Made by a program: the position numbers and the translations under genes
Shown: positions 43,321-52,547 of the stretch, in pieces
How the letters are laid out: each line of letters opens with the position of its first letter
Numbering within the stretch: position 1 is the stretch's first letter
The notes under the pieces: model-generated
What the model was told of the DNA's origin: nothing
Database searches by the model: none
Seen by the model: the letters and a program-made list of their open reading frames with translations, nothing else
Source: Brevundimonas vitisensis
GTDB lineage: Bacteria > Pseudomonadota > Alphaproteobacteria > Caulobacterales > Caulobacteraceae
DNA length: 64,000 nucleotides
Direction of reading: 5' to 3'
Assembly (NCBI RefSeq): GCF_016656965.1
Contig: NZ_CP067977.1
Coordinates: forward strand, 1,884,501 to 1,948,500

Positions 43321-44013
43321 ATGACCTCTTCATCCCCCGTCCCTGCGACCGCGTCCATGGTTGATCGGCTGGCCGCGATCGACGCTCGCATCACCGCTGC
43401 CTGTCAGGCTTGCGGCCGGGACCGCGCCAAGGTTGTGCTGACCGCCGTATCCAAGACCCAGCCCCCCGAGGCGATCAATGCGGCCCTGGCGGCCGGGCTG
43501 AGGGTGTTCGGCGAGAACCGGGTGCAGGAGGCGCAGGCGCGATGGCAGGAGCGCGACCGGAGCGGGCTGGAGCTGCGGCTGATCGGCGCGCTGCAGTCGA
43601 ACAAGGCGGACCAGGCCGTGGCCCTGTTCGACGTGATCGAGACCCTGGATCGCGAAAAACTGGCCGCCGCCCTGGCCGAGGCGGGTCGGCACCAGGGTCG
43701 CATTCCGCGGGTCCTGATCCAGGTGAATACCGGGGCCGAGCCCCAGAAGGCAGGCGTTCTGCCGGACCAGGCCGATGCCCTGATCGCGTCGGCGCGTGAT
43801 CGCCACGGGCTGATCGTGGAGGGGCTGATGTGCATTCCGCCGGCCGATCAGGACCCCGCGACCCATTTCCAGCTTCTGGCGTCGATCGCGGCGAGCAACG
43901 GCCTCAGCGTGCTGTCGATGGGGATGAGCGGCGATTTCGAAGCGGCTATTTGCCATGGGGCGACCCATGTGCGGCTGGGCACGGCCCTTTTCGGGGAACG
44001 AAAACCGGCCTGA
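43321..44013 (+). CDS. PLP homeostasis protein (YggS/PROSC family)
   Basis: A 230-residue PLP-binding protein without enzyme activity, controlling pyridoxal phosphate pools. It shows VVLTAVSKTQPPEAI (PLP-lysine region, near 40-54), FGENRVQEAQARW, and LSMGMSGDFEAAICHGATHVRLGTALFG. The ATG at 43321 has GGGAG 8 bases ahead. An internal ATG at 43357 would give a typical N-terminus but has no ribosome-binding site. Confidence 0.87.
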   Translation: MTSSSPVPATASMVDRLAAIDARITAACQACGRDRAKVVLTAVSKTQPPEAINAALAAGLRVFGENRVQEAQARWQERDRSGLELRLIGALQSNKADQAVALFDVIETLDREKLAAALAEAGRHQGRIPRVLIQVNTGAEPQKAGVLPDQADALIASARDRHGLIVEGLMCIPPADQDPATHFQLLASIAASNGLSVLSMGMSGDFEAAICHGATHVRLGTALFGERKPA

Positions 44014-44094
44014 AGGCGATTCTGCGGTCAGGTTCGACCCTGAAATGCCACGCTGACCCTTGGCGTGGACACAAAGCCTCGCCATTGTCTGCTC

Positions 44095-44781
44095 ATGCCC
44101 ACGCCCAAGACCATATTGATCATCGACGACGACGACGACCTGCGCGAGGCGCTGGGGGAGCAACTGGCCCTGCACGAAGAGTTTCGCCAGATTCAGGCCT
44201 CCAATGCCACCGACGGCGTGCGTCTGGGCCGCGAGAGCCGGGCTGACCTGATCCTGCTGGACGTCGACCTGCCCGACATGGACGGGCGCGAGGCCTGCCG
44301 CCTGATGCGCAAGGCCGGGGTCTCGACGCCGATCATCATGCTGACCGCTCAGGACGGGGATTCTGACACCATCCTGGGACTGGATGCGGGGGCCAACGAC
44401 TATATCACCAAGCCCTTCCGCTTCGCCGTGCTGCTGGCCCGCATCCGGGCGCATCTGCGCAGCCACGAACAGTCCGAGGACGCGGTCTTCCGCATCGGTC
44501 CCTATGAGTTTCGCCCGGCCTCCAAGATGCTGATGGACGACAAGGCCAAGAAGATCCGGCTGACCGAGAAAGAGACCAACATCCTGAAATACCTCTATCG
44601 CGCCGGGGCCAAGGCCGTGTCGCGCGAGGAGCTGCTGGCAGAGGTCTGGGGCTATAACGCCGGGGTCACGACCCACACCCTGGAAACCCACATCTATCGC
44701 CTGCGCCAGAAGATCGAGCCCGAGCCCGGTGCGGCGCGGATCCTGGTCACCGACGCAGGCGGCTACAGGCTTCAGCCGTAG
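44095..44781 (+). CDS. cenR: cell-envelope response regulator CenR
   Basis: An OmpR-family response regulator of 228 aa: MPTPKTILIIDDDDDLREAL with the acidic pocket, LILLDVDLPDMDGREA with the phosphorylated Asp near 55, and the winged-helix C-terminus (LTEKETNILKYLYRAGAKAV, HIYRLRQKIEPEP). The overall sequence matches my memory of Caulobacter CenR (CC3743), an essential regulator of envelope integrity paired with the kinase CenK. No kinase gene is adjacent, as in Caulobacter. The start at 44095 removes an unrelated 10-residue extension. Confidence 0.8.
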   Translation: MPTPKTILIIDDDDDLREALGEQLALHEEFRQIQASNATDGVRLGRESRADLILLDVDLPDMDGREACRLMRKAGVSTPIIMLTAQDGDSDTILGLDAGANDYITKPFRFAVLLARIRAHLRSHEQSEDAVFRIGPYEFRPASKMLMDDKAKKIRLTEKETNILKYLYRAGAKAVSREELLAEVWGYNAGVTTHTLETHIYRLRQKIEPEPGAARILVTDAGGYRLQP

Positions 44782-44787
44782 GCGCCG

Positions 44788-45630
44788 CTAGCCCGGTCGC
44801 CACTCGCTGAGGATGACCCCTGCGGCGTCCTCGAAGGCGACGCGGTCCAACTGGACCGCGGCGACACAGACCGGCCGCGTGTCGATCCCGCCCGAACGAC
44901 AGTGAAAGGCCTGGCCGTCCGGATAGCCGACGACACGCCCTTCCAGTCGCACACGCCATCCGGCAGGCGGCGGGATCAGAATGGCCTCTCCTTCCGCCCG
45001 GACCGTGTGCAGATAGGGTCGGCCGTTCCGCCGGCCCAGCCGCGAATCCTCGGCGCCGAAAACCACTGCCAGCCCGACAGAGGGCGGCTCGGGCAGCGAG
45101 GCTGGGCCCGCCACCGGCTCAGACCGGACCGGGCAGGAGTCCTGCGTGATCCAGGGCCGCTCGATCCAGACGCCGTCGATCGCTTCCCACGCCTCGGGCA
45201 TGTCCCCAACCGGAGAAGCGGCTACCCAGTCCGCAGCGGTCAGGCTGAGGGTGATCGCGCGGCCGTCAGCGGCCCAGCGGGCCTCGGGCCGGCCCGGGCG
45301 TCCACTGGCCGGGGCCTCGGCGGGTAGGGGCCCGGAACAGCCGAACGGCAGGACGATCGAGAAACTGCGTCCAACAAGGGCATCGGGCCCGGCCGGGGTC
45401 GTCAGGCCGGCGGACTGGCGATCGGCGGCGCGGGCCTTGGCCTGGATGAAATCGAGGCGGCCCAGCGTGGGTGCCGTGAGGGTCGGAAGTGGGGCCGGGA
45501 CGACCTGCGGGGCAGGCGGAGGGACGTTCTGCGCCTTCTCGGCGGGACGATCGCAGGCGTTCAGGGCCAAGATCGCACCAAGGGCCAAGGCAACGAAGGC
45601 GGGTCGGGCGTTCACGTTCCGGTCAACCAT
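44788..45630 (-). CDS. predicted lipoprotein, unknown
   Basis: A 280-residue lipoprotein with lipobox LNAC (residues 23-26) after ALALGAILA, a Pro-rich linker, and a mostly beta-looking domain with several Cys (PFGCSG, QDSCPV, FHCRSG, RPVCVA) that may form two disulfides. No known domain. Convergent with cenR. Confidence 0.65.
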   Translation of the reverse strand: MVDRNVNARPAFVALALGAILALNACDRPAEKAQNVPPPAPQVVPAPLPTLTAPTLGRLDFIQAKARAADRQSAGLTTPAGPDALVGRSFSIVLPFGCSGPLPAEAPASGRPGRPEARWAADGRAITLSLTAADWVAASPVGDMPEAWEAIDGVWIERPWITQDSCPVRSEPVAGPASLPEPPSVGLAVVFGAEDSRLGRRNGRPYLHTVRAEGEAILIPPPAGWRVRLEGRVVGYPDGQAFHCRSGGIDTRPVCVAAVQLDRVAFEDAAGVILSEWRPG

Positions 45631-45718
45631 GGACCTAGCCTAGCATCGGCGGACTGGACTGGCGACCTCCATGGCCTCAATGGTTGACCTCAGAGGACAG
45701 GCAGGGTTTTCAGGGCCA

Positions 45719-47140
45719 ATGAGTTTCGAACAGATTGCTGCCCTGGCGGTTCTGGTGACGGTGGTCGGGGTGCTGGTCCACGGCCGGGTCAGGGCCGATG
45801 TCGTCGCCCTCAGCGGCGCGGCGGCCCTGCTGCTGATGGGGGTTGTGAGACCGGTCGAGGTGCAGGGCGCCTTTGCCAGCCCCGCAGTCATCGCCCTGGC
45901 CGGTCTGTTCGTGATTGCCTATGCCATTGAACTGTCCGGCCTGCTGGGCCTGATCATTCGTCAGGCAACGGCGCTGGCGGCGCGAATCGGCGCCCGGGGA
46001 ATCTGGATCGTGATCGGCCTTTGCGGGTCGGTCGGTGGATTCCTGAACAATACCCCCGTGGTGGTGCTGGCTGCGCCAGTCATCCGCGACGTCGCAACCT
46101 CTTTGAAGCTGTCGCCGAAGCGGTTCCTGATGCCGCTCAGCCACGTCACTGTTCTGGGCGGGCTGCTGACCCTGATCGGCACCTCGACCAATCTTCTGGT
46201 CAACGACATGGCGCGCAATGCGGGCCAGCCGGTCTTCGGCCTGTTCGAGATTACCCCCGTCGGGCTGGTGATCGCGTTTGCGGGCGCGGCCTGGCTTTAT
46301 TTCGTGGGAGCACGGCAGCTGGGTCGCTCCGTCGCCCAGGACGAGGCCGAGGCGGCCCGTCTGGCCCAGCTGGAAGAAGATCGTCGCAAGGCCGAGGCGG
46401 AGGCCGAAGCCCGGCGGCTGGCGCGCAAGCGGCTGCGCCTGCCCTTCCGTCTGCCCCGGCTGGGCGAGGCCCGCACCCATGAGGACGGATCGGGCGATGC
46501 GCACCTGGGGGACGTGGCGCTGTTCGGGGCCGCAGACCGGCCGTTCGACCTGCGCCGCGCCCTGATTGCCCTGACCATCTTCCTGGCCGTCATCGCGGCG
46601 GCGGGCCTGGGTCTGGCCCCGATCGCGGCCTCGGCCTTTGCCGGGGCCGTGGCGCTGATCCTGCTGAAAGTCATCACGCCGGAAGAGGCCTATGCCGGTC
46701 TGAGGCCAGAGATCCTGCTGCTGATCGCCGGCATGGTCGTCATCGGCACGGCCATCGAGGTGACGGGCCTGGCGGCCACCGGGGCCGAGCGGCTGATCGA
46801 CATCATCCGGCCCCTGGGCCCGCTGGGGGCTTTGTTCGTCCTTTATGGGGTGACCCTGTTCGCGACCGAGCTGCTGTCCAATGCGACGGTGGCGGTCCTG
46901 ATCACGCCCATTGCCGTGGCCATCGCCGAGAGTTTCGGGGTCGATCCGCGCCCCTTCCTGGTCGGAGTGATGATGGCGGCCTCGGCGGCCTTTGCCACGC
47001 CCTTCGGCTATCAGACCAATGTGCTGGTCTTTCAGATGGGCAACTACAGCTACATGGATTTCGTGCGGGTGGGTGTGCCGCTGAACCTGGTGACCTGGGT
47101 GGCGGCCATGGTGGCGATCCCGATCTTCTTCCCGTTCTGA
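45719..47140 (+). CDS. SLC13-type permease
   Basis: A 473-residue inner-membrane permease of the SLC13/ArsB-NhaD superfamily with about 10 helices. GSVGGFLNNTPVVVLAAPVI, LIGTSTNLLVNDMA near 160, and the C-terminal ATPFGYQTNVLVFQMGNYSYMDF are signature. The cytoplasmic loop between halves is a charged helix (DEAEAARLAQLEEDRRKAEA) of about 80 residues, where many relatives carry two RCK domains. ATG 45719 has AGGG just ahead; ATG 45671 is an alternative. The substrate is unknown. Confidence 0.86.
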   Translation: MSFEQIAALAVLVTVVGVLVHGRVRADVVALSGAAALLLMGVVRPVEVQGAFASPAVIALAGLFVIAYAIELSGLLGLIIRQATALAARIGARGIWIVIGLCGSVGGFLNNTPVVVLAAPVIRDVATSLKLSPKRFLMPLSHVTVLGGLLTLIGTSTNLLVNDMARNAGQPVFGLFEITPVGLVIAFAGAAWLYFVGARQLGRSVAQDEAEAARLAQLEEDRRKAEAEAEARRLARKRLRLPFRLPRLGEARTHEDGSGDAHLGDVALFGAADRPFDLRRALIALTIFLAVIAAAGLGLAPIAASAFAGAVALILLKVITPEEAYAGLRPEILLLIAGMVVIGTAIEVTGLAATGAERLIDIIRPLGPLGALFVLYGVTLFATELLSNATVAVLITPIAVAIAESFGVDPRPFLVGVMMAASAAFATPFGYQTNVLVFQMGNYSYMDFVRVGVPLNLVTWVAAMVAIPIFFPF

Positions 47141-47141
47141 G

Positions 47142-47936
47142 CTAGAGATCCAGGTCGACCGTGATCGGGCAGTGATCACTGGGCTGGGTCCATTCGCGGA
47201 CCATGTCGTGAATGGTCGCGCTGTGCGGGATAACGGCGGGGGTCAGGCCCGGCGACGTCCAGATATGGTCCAGCCGCAGACCCCGGTTGGATTTGCGGAA
47301 GTCCTGGGCGCGATAGCTCCACCAGCTGGCCAGTTTCTGAGGATCGGGGTGGGCGTCGCGGACCACATCGGCAAAGCCGCCGGTCGCCTGTAGCCGGGTC
47401 AGGGTCTCGACCTCGATCGGCGTGTGGCTGACCACCTTGGACATATACCGGTGGTTCCAGACGTCGTTTTCGCCGGGCGCGATATTGAAGTCTCCGGCCA
47501 GCAGCAGGGGAGCCGACCGATCCCGGCGCGCGACCTCTGCGGTCAGCCGCTCATAGAAGTCCATCTTGTGATCGAATTTGGCGTTCAGCGCCCGGTCGGG
47601 CAGGTCCCCGCCCGCTGGAATATAGAAGTTCTGGATCTCGATCCCTTCGACCATCACCCCGACGCAGCGGGCGTGGCGCTCGCGGCAGACCTCCAGCACG
47701 GGGGCTTCGGTGAACGGCTGGCGGCTGGCGATGGCCACGCCGTGCCACCCTTTCTGACCCCCGATCTTCAGATGGGGCAGGCCCATGGCCTGGAAGGCGG
47801 CGCGGGGAAACTGGTCCTCCAGGCATTTGATCTCCTGCAACAGCAGGACGTCGATCCGGGCCTGTTCCACGAAACGGGCAACCTGATCGATGCGCAGGCG
47901 GACAGAGTTGATGTTCCAGGTGGCGAGACGAAGCAT
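47142..47936 (-). CDS. xthA: exodeoxyribonuclease III
   Basis: A 264-residue AP endonuclease/3' exonuclease of the EEP fold: RLATWNINSVRLR near 3-15, LLLQEIKCLEDQFP near 31 with the metal Glu, GDFNIAP near 146, and SDHCPITVDLDL at the end with the catalytic His. It repairs abasic and oxidised sites. Convergent with the SLC13 gene, with one base between. Confidence 0.93.
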   Translation of the reverse strand: MLRLATWNINSVRLRIDQVARFVEQARIDVLLLQEIKCLEDQFPRAAFQAMGLPHLKIGGQKGWHGVAIASRQPFTEAPVLEVCRERHARCVGVMVEGIEIQNFYIPAGGDLPDRALNAKFDHKMDFYERLTAEVARRDRSAPLLLAGDFNIAPGENDVWNHRYMSKVVSHTPIEVETLTRLQATGGFADVVRDAHPDPQKLASWWSYRAQDFRKSNRGLRLDHIWTSPGLTPAVIPHSATIHDMVREWTQPSDHCPITVDLDL

Positions 47937-47954
47937 GGCCTTCCTCTAGACGGC

Positions 47955-48764
47955 CTAGCTGCGGCGGAACACCCGCGAACCAACATAGCCCATCAGCCCG
48001 GCCAGAAGGACGCAGAGCACGCCATAGGTCCAGGGGCGGCGGTGGGCGAACTCATAGATGTCGCGTTCTATGCCGACTTTTTCGACCGTCAGCGTCAGGT
48101 TGGAAACCGAGACCGGCTGCCCTTCCTGAAACAGCCAGACCTCGGCGAAATACTGACCCGTCGGGGCCACGGCCGGCAGTTCGATCTCGGCCCGGAACAG
48201 GCCGCGGTCAACGAAGGAGACCCCGTCCGGATCGGTGTCGTAAAGGGCGGTCGCCTCCTTCAGACGGATCACGGCCCGGCGCCAGTCCAGATAGTCCTCG
48301 CCCAGGCGGCTGACTACGACATCGCGCACGCCGTAGCGGGTGACGGTGCGCCGTTCTTCCGGCGCGGCGATCCGCAGGTGATCGACCCCAACGCCCAGGC
48401 GGCGCAGCTCGCCGAAGTTGGCGATGTCCGACAGGGGCCGTGTCGAGGCGGTCATGTAGAAGCCGGGCGCGCCCTCGAAAAGGACCGGGCGGCTGTTCAA
48501 CCAAATGCCGAAGGTGCGGGTCTTCTGGACCAGGCGGACGGGGGCCTCGGGGCCGCGCACCACCACGACTACGTCCGCCGGGGTGTCGCCCGGGTTGAAC
48601 ACTGCCCCGTACAGGACGATCGAGGCGCCGCTGAAGCTGGAATCGACCCGGACCCTCGCATCGGTCAGGGCGGCGGCGACGCGGACCTCGTCCTGGGTTC
48701 CGACCGAGCGCTCGGGTGGCGGGGCGCTGACAGCCGGGGGCGGCGGAGGAAGGGCCTGCATCAT
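47955..48764 (-). CDS. TIGR02186 family protein (C-terminally anchored)
   Basis: A 269-residue protein of the alphaproteobacterial TIGR02186 family, usually linked to a TauE-type exporter. It has a beta-rich domain (VRVDSSFSGASIVLYGAVFN, VRLVQKTRTFGIWLNSRPVLFEGAPGFYM) and one C-terminal helix (WTYGVLCVLLAGLMGYVGS) with a basic end. Its start overlaps the TauE-family stop (ATGA at 48764). The N-terminus is Pro-rich (MMQALPPPPPAVSAPPPERS) with no signal peptide visible, unlike relatives as I recall them. Confidence 0.82.
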   Translation of the reverse strand: MMQALPPPPPAVSAPPPERSVGTQDEVRVAAALTDARVRVDSSFSGASIVLYGAVFNPGDTPADVVVVVRGPEAPVRLVQKTRTFGIWLNSRPVLFEGAPGFYMTASTRPLSDIANFGELRRLGVGVDHLRIAAPEERRTVTRYGVRDVVVSRLGEDYLDWRRAVIRLKEATALYDTDPDGVSFVDRGLFRAEIELPAVAPTGQYFAEVWLFQEGQPVSVSNLTLTVEKVGIERDIYEFAHRRPWTYGVLCVLLAGLMGYVGSRVFRRS

Positions 48765-49687
48765 CCGTTCGCGATCCCGGGTGCGACCTCGAATGGATCG
48801 GAGGGCCGCACGAACAGCTCCAGCCCCATCTGGATGCCGACCAGCAGCACGATCATCCCCAGGGCTGCGCGCATTTCCTCGGCGCGGAACCGGCCCGATA
48901 GCCGCGCGCCATACTGGGCACCGACCACGCCTCCGACCAGCAGGAGGGTCGACAGGACGACGTCGACCGTCTGGTTCCGGCCGGCCTGAAGTACGGTGGT
49001 GATGGCGGTGGTGATGATGATCTGGAACAGGCTGGTCCCGACCACGGCCCCGGCCTTCATCCGCAGGATGTAGAGCATGGCCGGGATCAGGATGAAGCCG
49101 CCGCCCACGCCCATGATGGCCGACAGCACCCCGACGAAAGCCCCGAGCGCCAGGGGGGGAATGACGCTGATATAGAGACCAGAGCGCGGAAACCGCATCT
49201 TGAACGGCAGGCCGTACAGCCACAGCGGCCGGCGGCGGTCGCGGCGCGGCGCGGGACGGCCCTGTTTGCGATGCAGGATGGCGGTCAGGCTTTCCTTCAG
49301 CATCAGAGTGCCGATGGCACCCAGAAACACGAGATAGGAGACCGCCACCACCAGATCGGCCTGACCCAGCAGGCGCAGATATCGGAACAGCTCCACCCCC
49401 GCCAGGGCACCGACCGCCCCGCCCAGGGCCATGATGCCGCCCAGGCGGAAGTCCACCCCGCCCTGGCCGGAATAGCTGATCACGCCGGAGGTGGACGAGG
49501 CGACGACGTGGCTGGCCTGGCTGGCCACGGCCACGGTCGGCGGAATACCCATGAAGACCAGGATGGGGGCCATCAGAAAGCCGCCGCCGATCCCGAACAG
49601 GCCGGACACGAAGCCTACCACCGCACCCAGCAGAACCAGGGACGGCCAGTTCACCGAAACCTCGGCGATCGGCAGATAGAGATCCAA
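48761..49687 (-). CDS. TauE/SafE sulfite exporter family protein
   Basis: A 308-residue inner-membrane anion exporter with about eight helices. MDLYLPIAEVSVNW opens it, a TauE-family N-terminus, followed by GFVSGLFGIGGGFLMAPIL near 26-44 and the matching repeat GVLSAIMGVGGGFILIPAML near 175. The start is a TTG at 49687, since MDLYLPIAE belongs to the family; a GTG 11 codons in would lose it. It is cotranslated with the TIGR02186 gene. Confidence 0.85.
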   Translation of the reverse strand: MDLYLPIAEVSVNWPSLVLLGAVVGFVSGLFGIGGGFLMAPILVFMGIPPTVAVASQASHVVASSTSGVISYSGQGGVDFRLGGIMALGGAVGALAGVELFRYLRLLGQADLVVAVSYLVFLGAIGTLMLKESLTAILHRKQGRPAPRRDRRRPLWLYGLPFKMRFPRSGLYISVIPPLALGAFVGVLSAIMGVGGGFILIPAMLYILRMKAGAVVGTSLFQIIITTAITTVLQAGRNQTVDVVLSTLLLVGGVVGAQYGARLSGRFRAEEMRAALGMIVLLVGIQMGLELFVRPSDPFEVAPGIANG

Positions 49688-49799
49688 AGGACGCAGCCCT
49701 GGCTGGATACAAAGTCAAGGCGCCGGAGGGCACCCGAGGGGTCTAGCCCGATTACGCGCCCGGAACCATGCCTTGCACGCGATGGGATCTTTGATCAGG

Positions 49800-52547
49800 T
49801 CAGGCCAGGGGCTCGACCGTAAAGGCTTCGGCGGCGGCGCGGGCCGATCGTTGGGCCGCGGCGGGCGTCTGGGGCGTCAGCCGGGTCACGGCCTCCTGGG
49901 CATCGGGATCGCCGGACCGGGCCGCGATCAGATACCAGCGCAGGGCGTCGGTCCGGTTGATCGGAATGCCCTCGTCGCCGTTCTCATAGAGGCGGGCGAC
50001 ATTGTACTGACTGTCGATCAGGCCCAGGTTCGCCGCCTTCAGCAGCCAGGTCATGGCCTCGGCGCGATTGCGCGGACCGCCGACACCGTCGAACAGATAC
50101 ATGCCATAGGCGTGCATGCCCTTGGCGTCGCCGCTCTCGGCAGCGCGGCGCGCCCAGCGGCGGCTGGCCACGGCATCGGTCGGCACGCCGCTGTCGCCGG
50201 TCTGATACAGACCCGCCAGATGCAGCTGAGCCGGAACATGGCCCAGTTCGGCGGCACGCTCCAGATCAGCGAGACCGGCCGTGTTTCCGGCGTCCAGCTG
50301 TTCCAGCGCCTGGATGAACAGGCCTTCGGCTTCGCCGGCGGGCACGGCCTCTGCCGGGGCGATGGCCAGGGCGGCGATCGGCGTCGGTTGGGCGGAACCG
50401 GGCGCGGGCTCATCAAGGCCGGGGAAGGGCAGGCTCTGGCCGGTAAGCTCCGCATAGGCATAGGCCCCGCTGGTGAGGACGGCGGCGACCGCCGAGGCAC
50501 CCAGCGCCTTGCGGACAGTGGAGCCTTCCTTGCGGGCCTGGCGGTCCAGCCGTTCCTGCAGCTTGGACTTTCCGCCCTTCTTCAGGCCGAAGCCGGAACG
50601 CGGGGCCTCTTCGGGGGCAGCAGGGGCCATGGCCGCACGGGCGGCGTCGATCGTCTGGCGCGTCGAGGAAGCGGCCCGTCCGGCGGTGGCGGCGGCGCGA
50701 AGGGTCCGCTCGTCCACGAAATCGGTCTCGGCGGCATAGTCGTCGATCCCCGCATCGAAGGGCTGGGAGTCGAAGGCGTCGGGCCGGGTTGCCGCCAGGG
50801 CATCGGAGACGTCCGCCCCGCCGAACCGGGTGCGGCTTCCGAAGGGCTGCGGCGTGGCGGGAGTCTCGGCCGGGTCGAATGCGGGCGGGACGGGTGCCGG
50901 ATGGACGATCTGCGGCGGGGGGGCTGCGGCGGCGGCCGGGAAGGCCGTCGGGAAGGGAGCCGGCTCCTGCTCGATCGGGACCGGCGCCTCCAGGCCCATG
51001 CCGTCGTCGGACCAGCCATCGTCAAAGGACTCGCCGGGGAAGGCAGCCGCACGCCAGTCGGCCTGGGCCGGGGCGGCCGCAGGGTTGATCGGCGCAGCGG
51101 GCACGGCCAGCGGCCCGTCCAGGGGGGCGTCACGAACCGTCGCCGCTTCGGCGCGGCGTTCCAGGCTTTCCTTGGCCTCGGCCAGCAGGCGGGCCGTCCG
51201 TTCCTCGGATAGGCGCATCCGCTCGGCCAGTTCACCCGAGGCGCGGTCGTAGCGCTGCTCGATGCGCTCGGACCCTTCGGCCAATTTCTTGCCGATCTCG
51301 TCGAGGGCCTGGGCCGATTTGCGCTCGGACTGAGCAATCCGGTCGCTCAGCCGGTCGGAGATGCGGGTGATCTCACCGCCCAGTTTCTCGATCGCCAGCG
51401 CGTGGCGGTCGTCGGCCGATATCAACCGTTGATCCAGGCCTTGGGACAGGCGGCCGATCTCGCGATCAATCTTGCCGGCGAGTTCGCCCGACAGCTGGGC
51501 CATCCGGGTCGCGCCATCGGCCTCGACCGTCTTCATCCGGCCGTTCAGGTTCTGGGCGATCCGCAAGACTTCGCGGCCCATGGCCTCGACCGCCTGGGCA
51601 CCTCGCCTTTCGGAGGCCTTGATCTGATCGCCGATGGACAGGACGGCGCGTTCGATCCGGTCGATGCGCCCCTCGGTCTCGGCCGTATCCAGCCGCCGCA
51701 TCATCTCGGTGCGGTTGGCGTCGACCTGACGGGCCAGGGTCTCTGCCAGCTTCTCGAACCGGGCGGCCTCGCGGGCACCCTCAGGCTCGACCCGGCCCTC
51801 GGTCGCGCGCAGCCGCTGGTCCAGACCAGCGAAGGAGCGTTCCAGACTGCGAAGGGCTTCGGTCGTCTGAGCCTGGGCCGAATCCAGGCGAGCGCCGACG
51901 TGGGACAGAACCTCGGCGGACAGGCCGGGGGCGGGCTGAGCCTTGGCGACGGCCTCGACCGCGTCCATCCGCTGGCGCAGTTCGTTCACGCCCGCCCGCT
52001 GGCGTTCTTCGATATCGTAGAGGCGGCTGGCCAGGGCCCCCAGGGTCGTCTCGACCTTGCCGAAGGATTCGGCCGTCGCAGGACCGGTTTCCTGTTCGAA
52101 GCGGCGGAGGCGGCGATGGCCCTCCTTCAGCTCGTCGGACAGGGTCTCGATCCGGCGCAGCACGACGGAGTCCTGCTTCTCCTGTCCGTCCAAGCGGCGC
52201 ACCAGGCCGTTGACGGCCTGATCGACGCCCTGGATGGCGATGGTCGAGCGGCGCTCGGCAGCCTCCAGCCGGCCAGCGATGGCGTCCACCGAGGCGGCCA
52301 GGCGCTGCCACAGTTCCTGATCGTCGCCGTAAGCGTCATCCAGCCGCCGCGAGCGACCGCGGCGTTCATGGGTTTCGGCGGCATGCGAGCGACGCGGCAG
52401 GGGAATGACCCCGTCATCGTCGTCTTCAAGGATCATGGAATTCAGCCAGTCGCCCAGCGTCATGCCCGAACGACGGGCGAGGTCCTTGGCGATCTCGCGA
52501 GCCTTGGGGTCTATCCCCTTCACGCTCCACGGCGCGGCTGCGCTCAC
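49800..52547 (-). CDS. podJ: PodJ-like polarity protein with coiled coil and Sel1 repeats
   Basis: A 915-residue protein whose N-terminus SAAAPWSVKGIDPKAREIAK then RSGMTLGDWLNSMI matches PodJ, the pole-organising scaffold of Caulobacter. A long coiled coil follows (about 75-490), then a Pro/Ala-rich linker, a single membrane helix (ALGASAVAAVLTSGAYAYAE, near 680-697) and periplasmic Sel1-type repeats (LGHVPAQLHLAGLYQTGDSG, SGDAKGMHAYGMYLFDGVGG) to the end. No C-terminal peptidoglycan-binding domain follows. GTG start at 52547, with GGGAGG 7 bases ahead; a GANTC site (52549-52553) lies in that spacer. The 219-base gap upstream shows no gene. Confidence 0.75.
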   Translation of the reverse strand: MSAAAPWSVKGIDPKAREIAKDLARRSGMTLGDWLNSMILEDDDDGVIPLPRRSHAAETHERRGRSRRLDDAYGDDQELWQRLAASVDAIAGRLEAAERRSTIAIQGVDQAVNGLVRRLDGQEKQDSVVLRRIETLSDELKEGHRRLRRFEQETGPATAESFGKVETTLGALASRLYDIEERQRAGVNELRQRMDAVEAVAKAQPAPGLSAEVLSHVGARLDSAQAQTTEALRSLERSFAGLDQRLRATEGRVEPEGAREAARFEKLAETLARQVDANRTEMMRRLDTAETEGRIDRIERAVLSIGDQIKASERRGAQAVEAMGREVLRIAQNLNGRMKTVEADGATRMAQLSGELAGKIDREIGRLSQGLDQRLISADDRHALAIEKLGGEITRISDRLSDRIAQSERKSAQALDEIGKKLAEGSERIEQRYDRASGELAERMRLSEERTARLLAEAKESLERRAEAATVRDAPLDGPLAVPAAPINPAAAPAQADWRAAAFPGESFDDGWSDDGMGLEAPVPIEQEPAPFPTAFPAAAAAPPPQIVHPAPVPPAFDPAETPATPQPFGSRTRFGGADVSDALAATRPDAFDSQPFDAGIDDYAAETDFVDERTLRAAATAGRAASSTRQTIDAARAAMAPAAPEEAPRSGFGLKKGGKSKLQERLDRQARKEGSTVRKALGASAVAAVLTSGAYAYAELTGQSLPFPGLDEPAPGSAQPTPIAALAIAPAEAVPAGEAEGLFIQALEQLDAGNTAGLADLERAAELGHVPAQLHLAGLYQTGDSGVPTDAVASRRWARRAAESGDAKGMHAYGMYLFDGVGGPRNRAEAMTWLLKAANLGLIDSQYNVARLYENGDEGIPINRTDALRWYLIAARSGDPDAQEAVTRLTPQTPAAAQRSARAAAEAFTVEPLA

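Noticed and set aside
44048..44068. CCACGC and GCGTGG inverted repeat before cenR as an operator
   Set aside because: Only 6 bases per arm, not convincingly above chance in this GC-rich sequence.
47955..49733. A single 592-codon frame over the TauE and TIGR02186 region
   Set aside because: The true arrangement is two overlapping genes; the upstream part of that frame translates the TauE gene out of phase as low-complexity Arg/Gly/Pro sequence.
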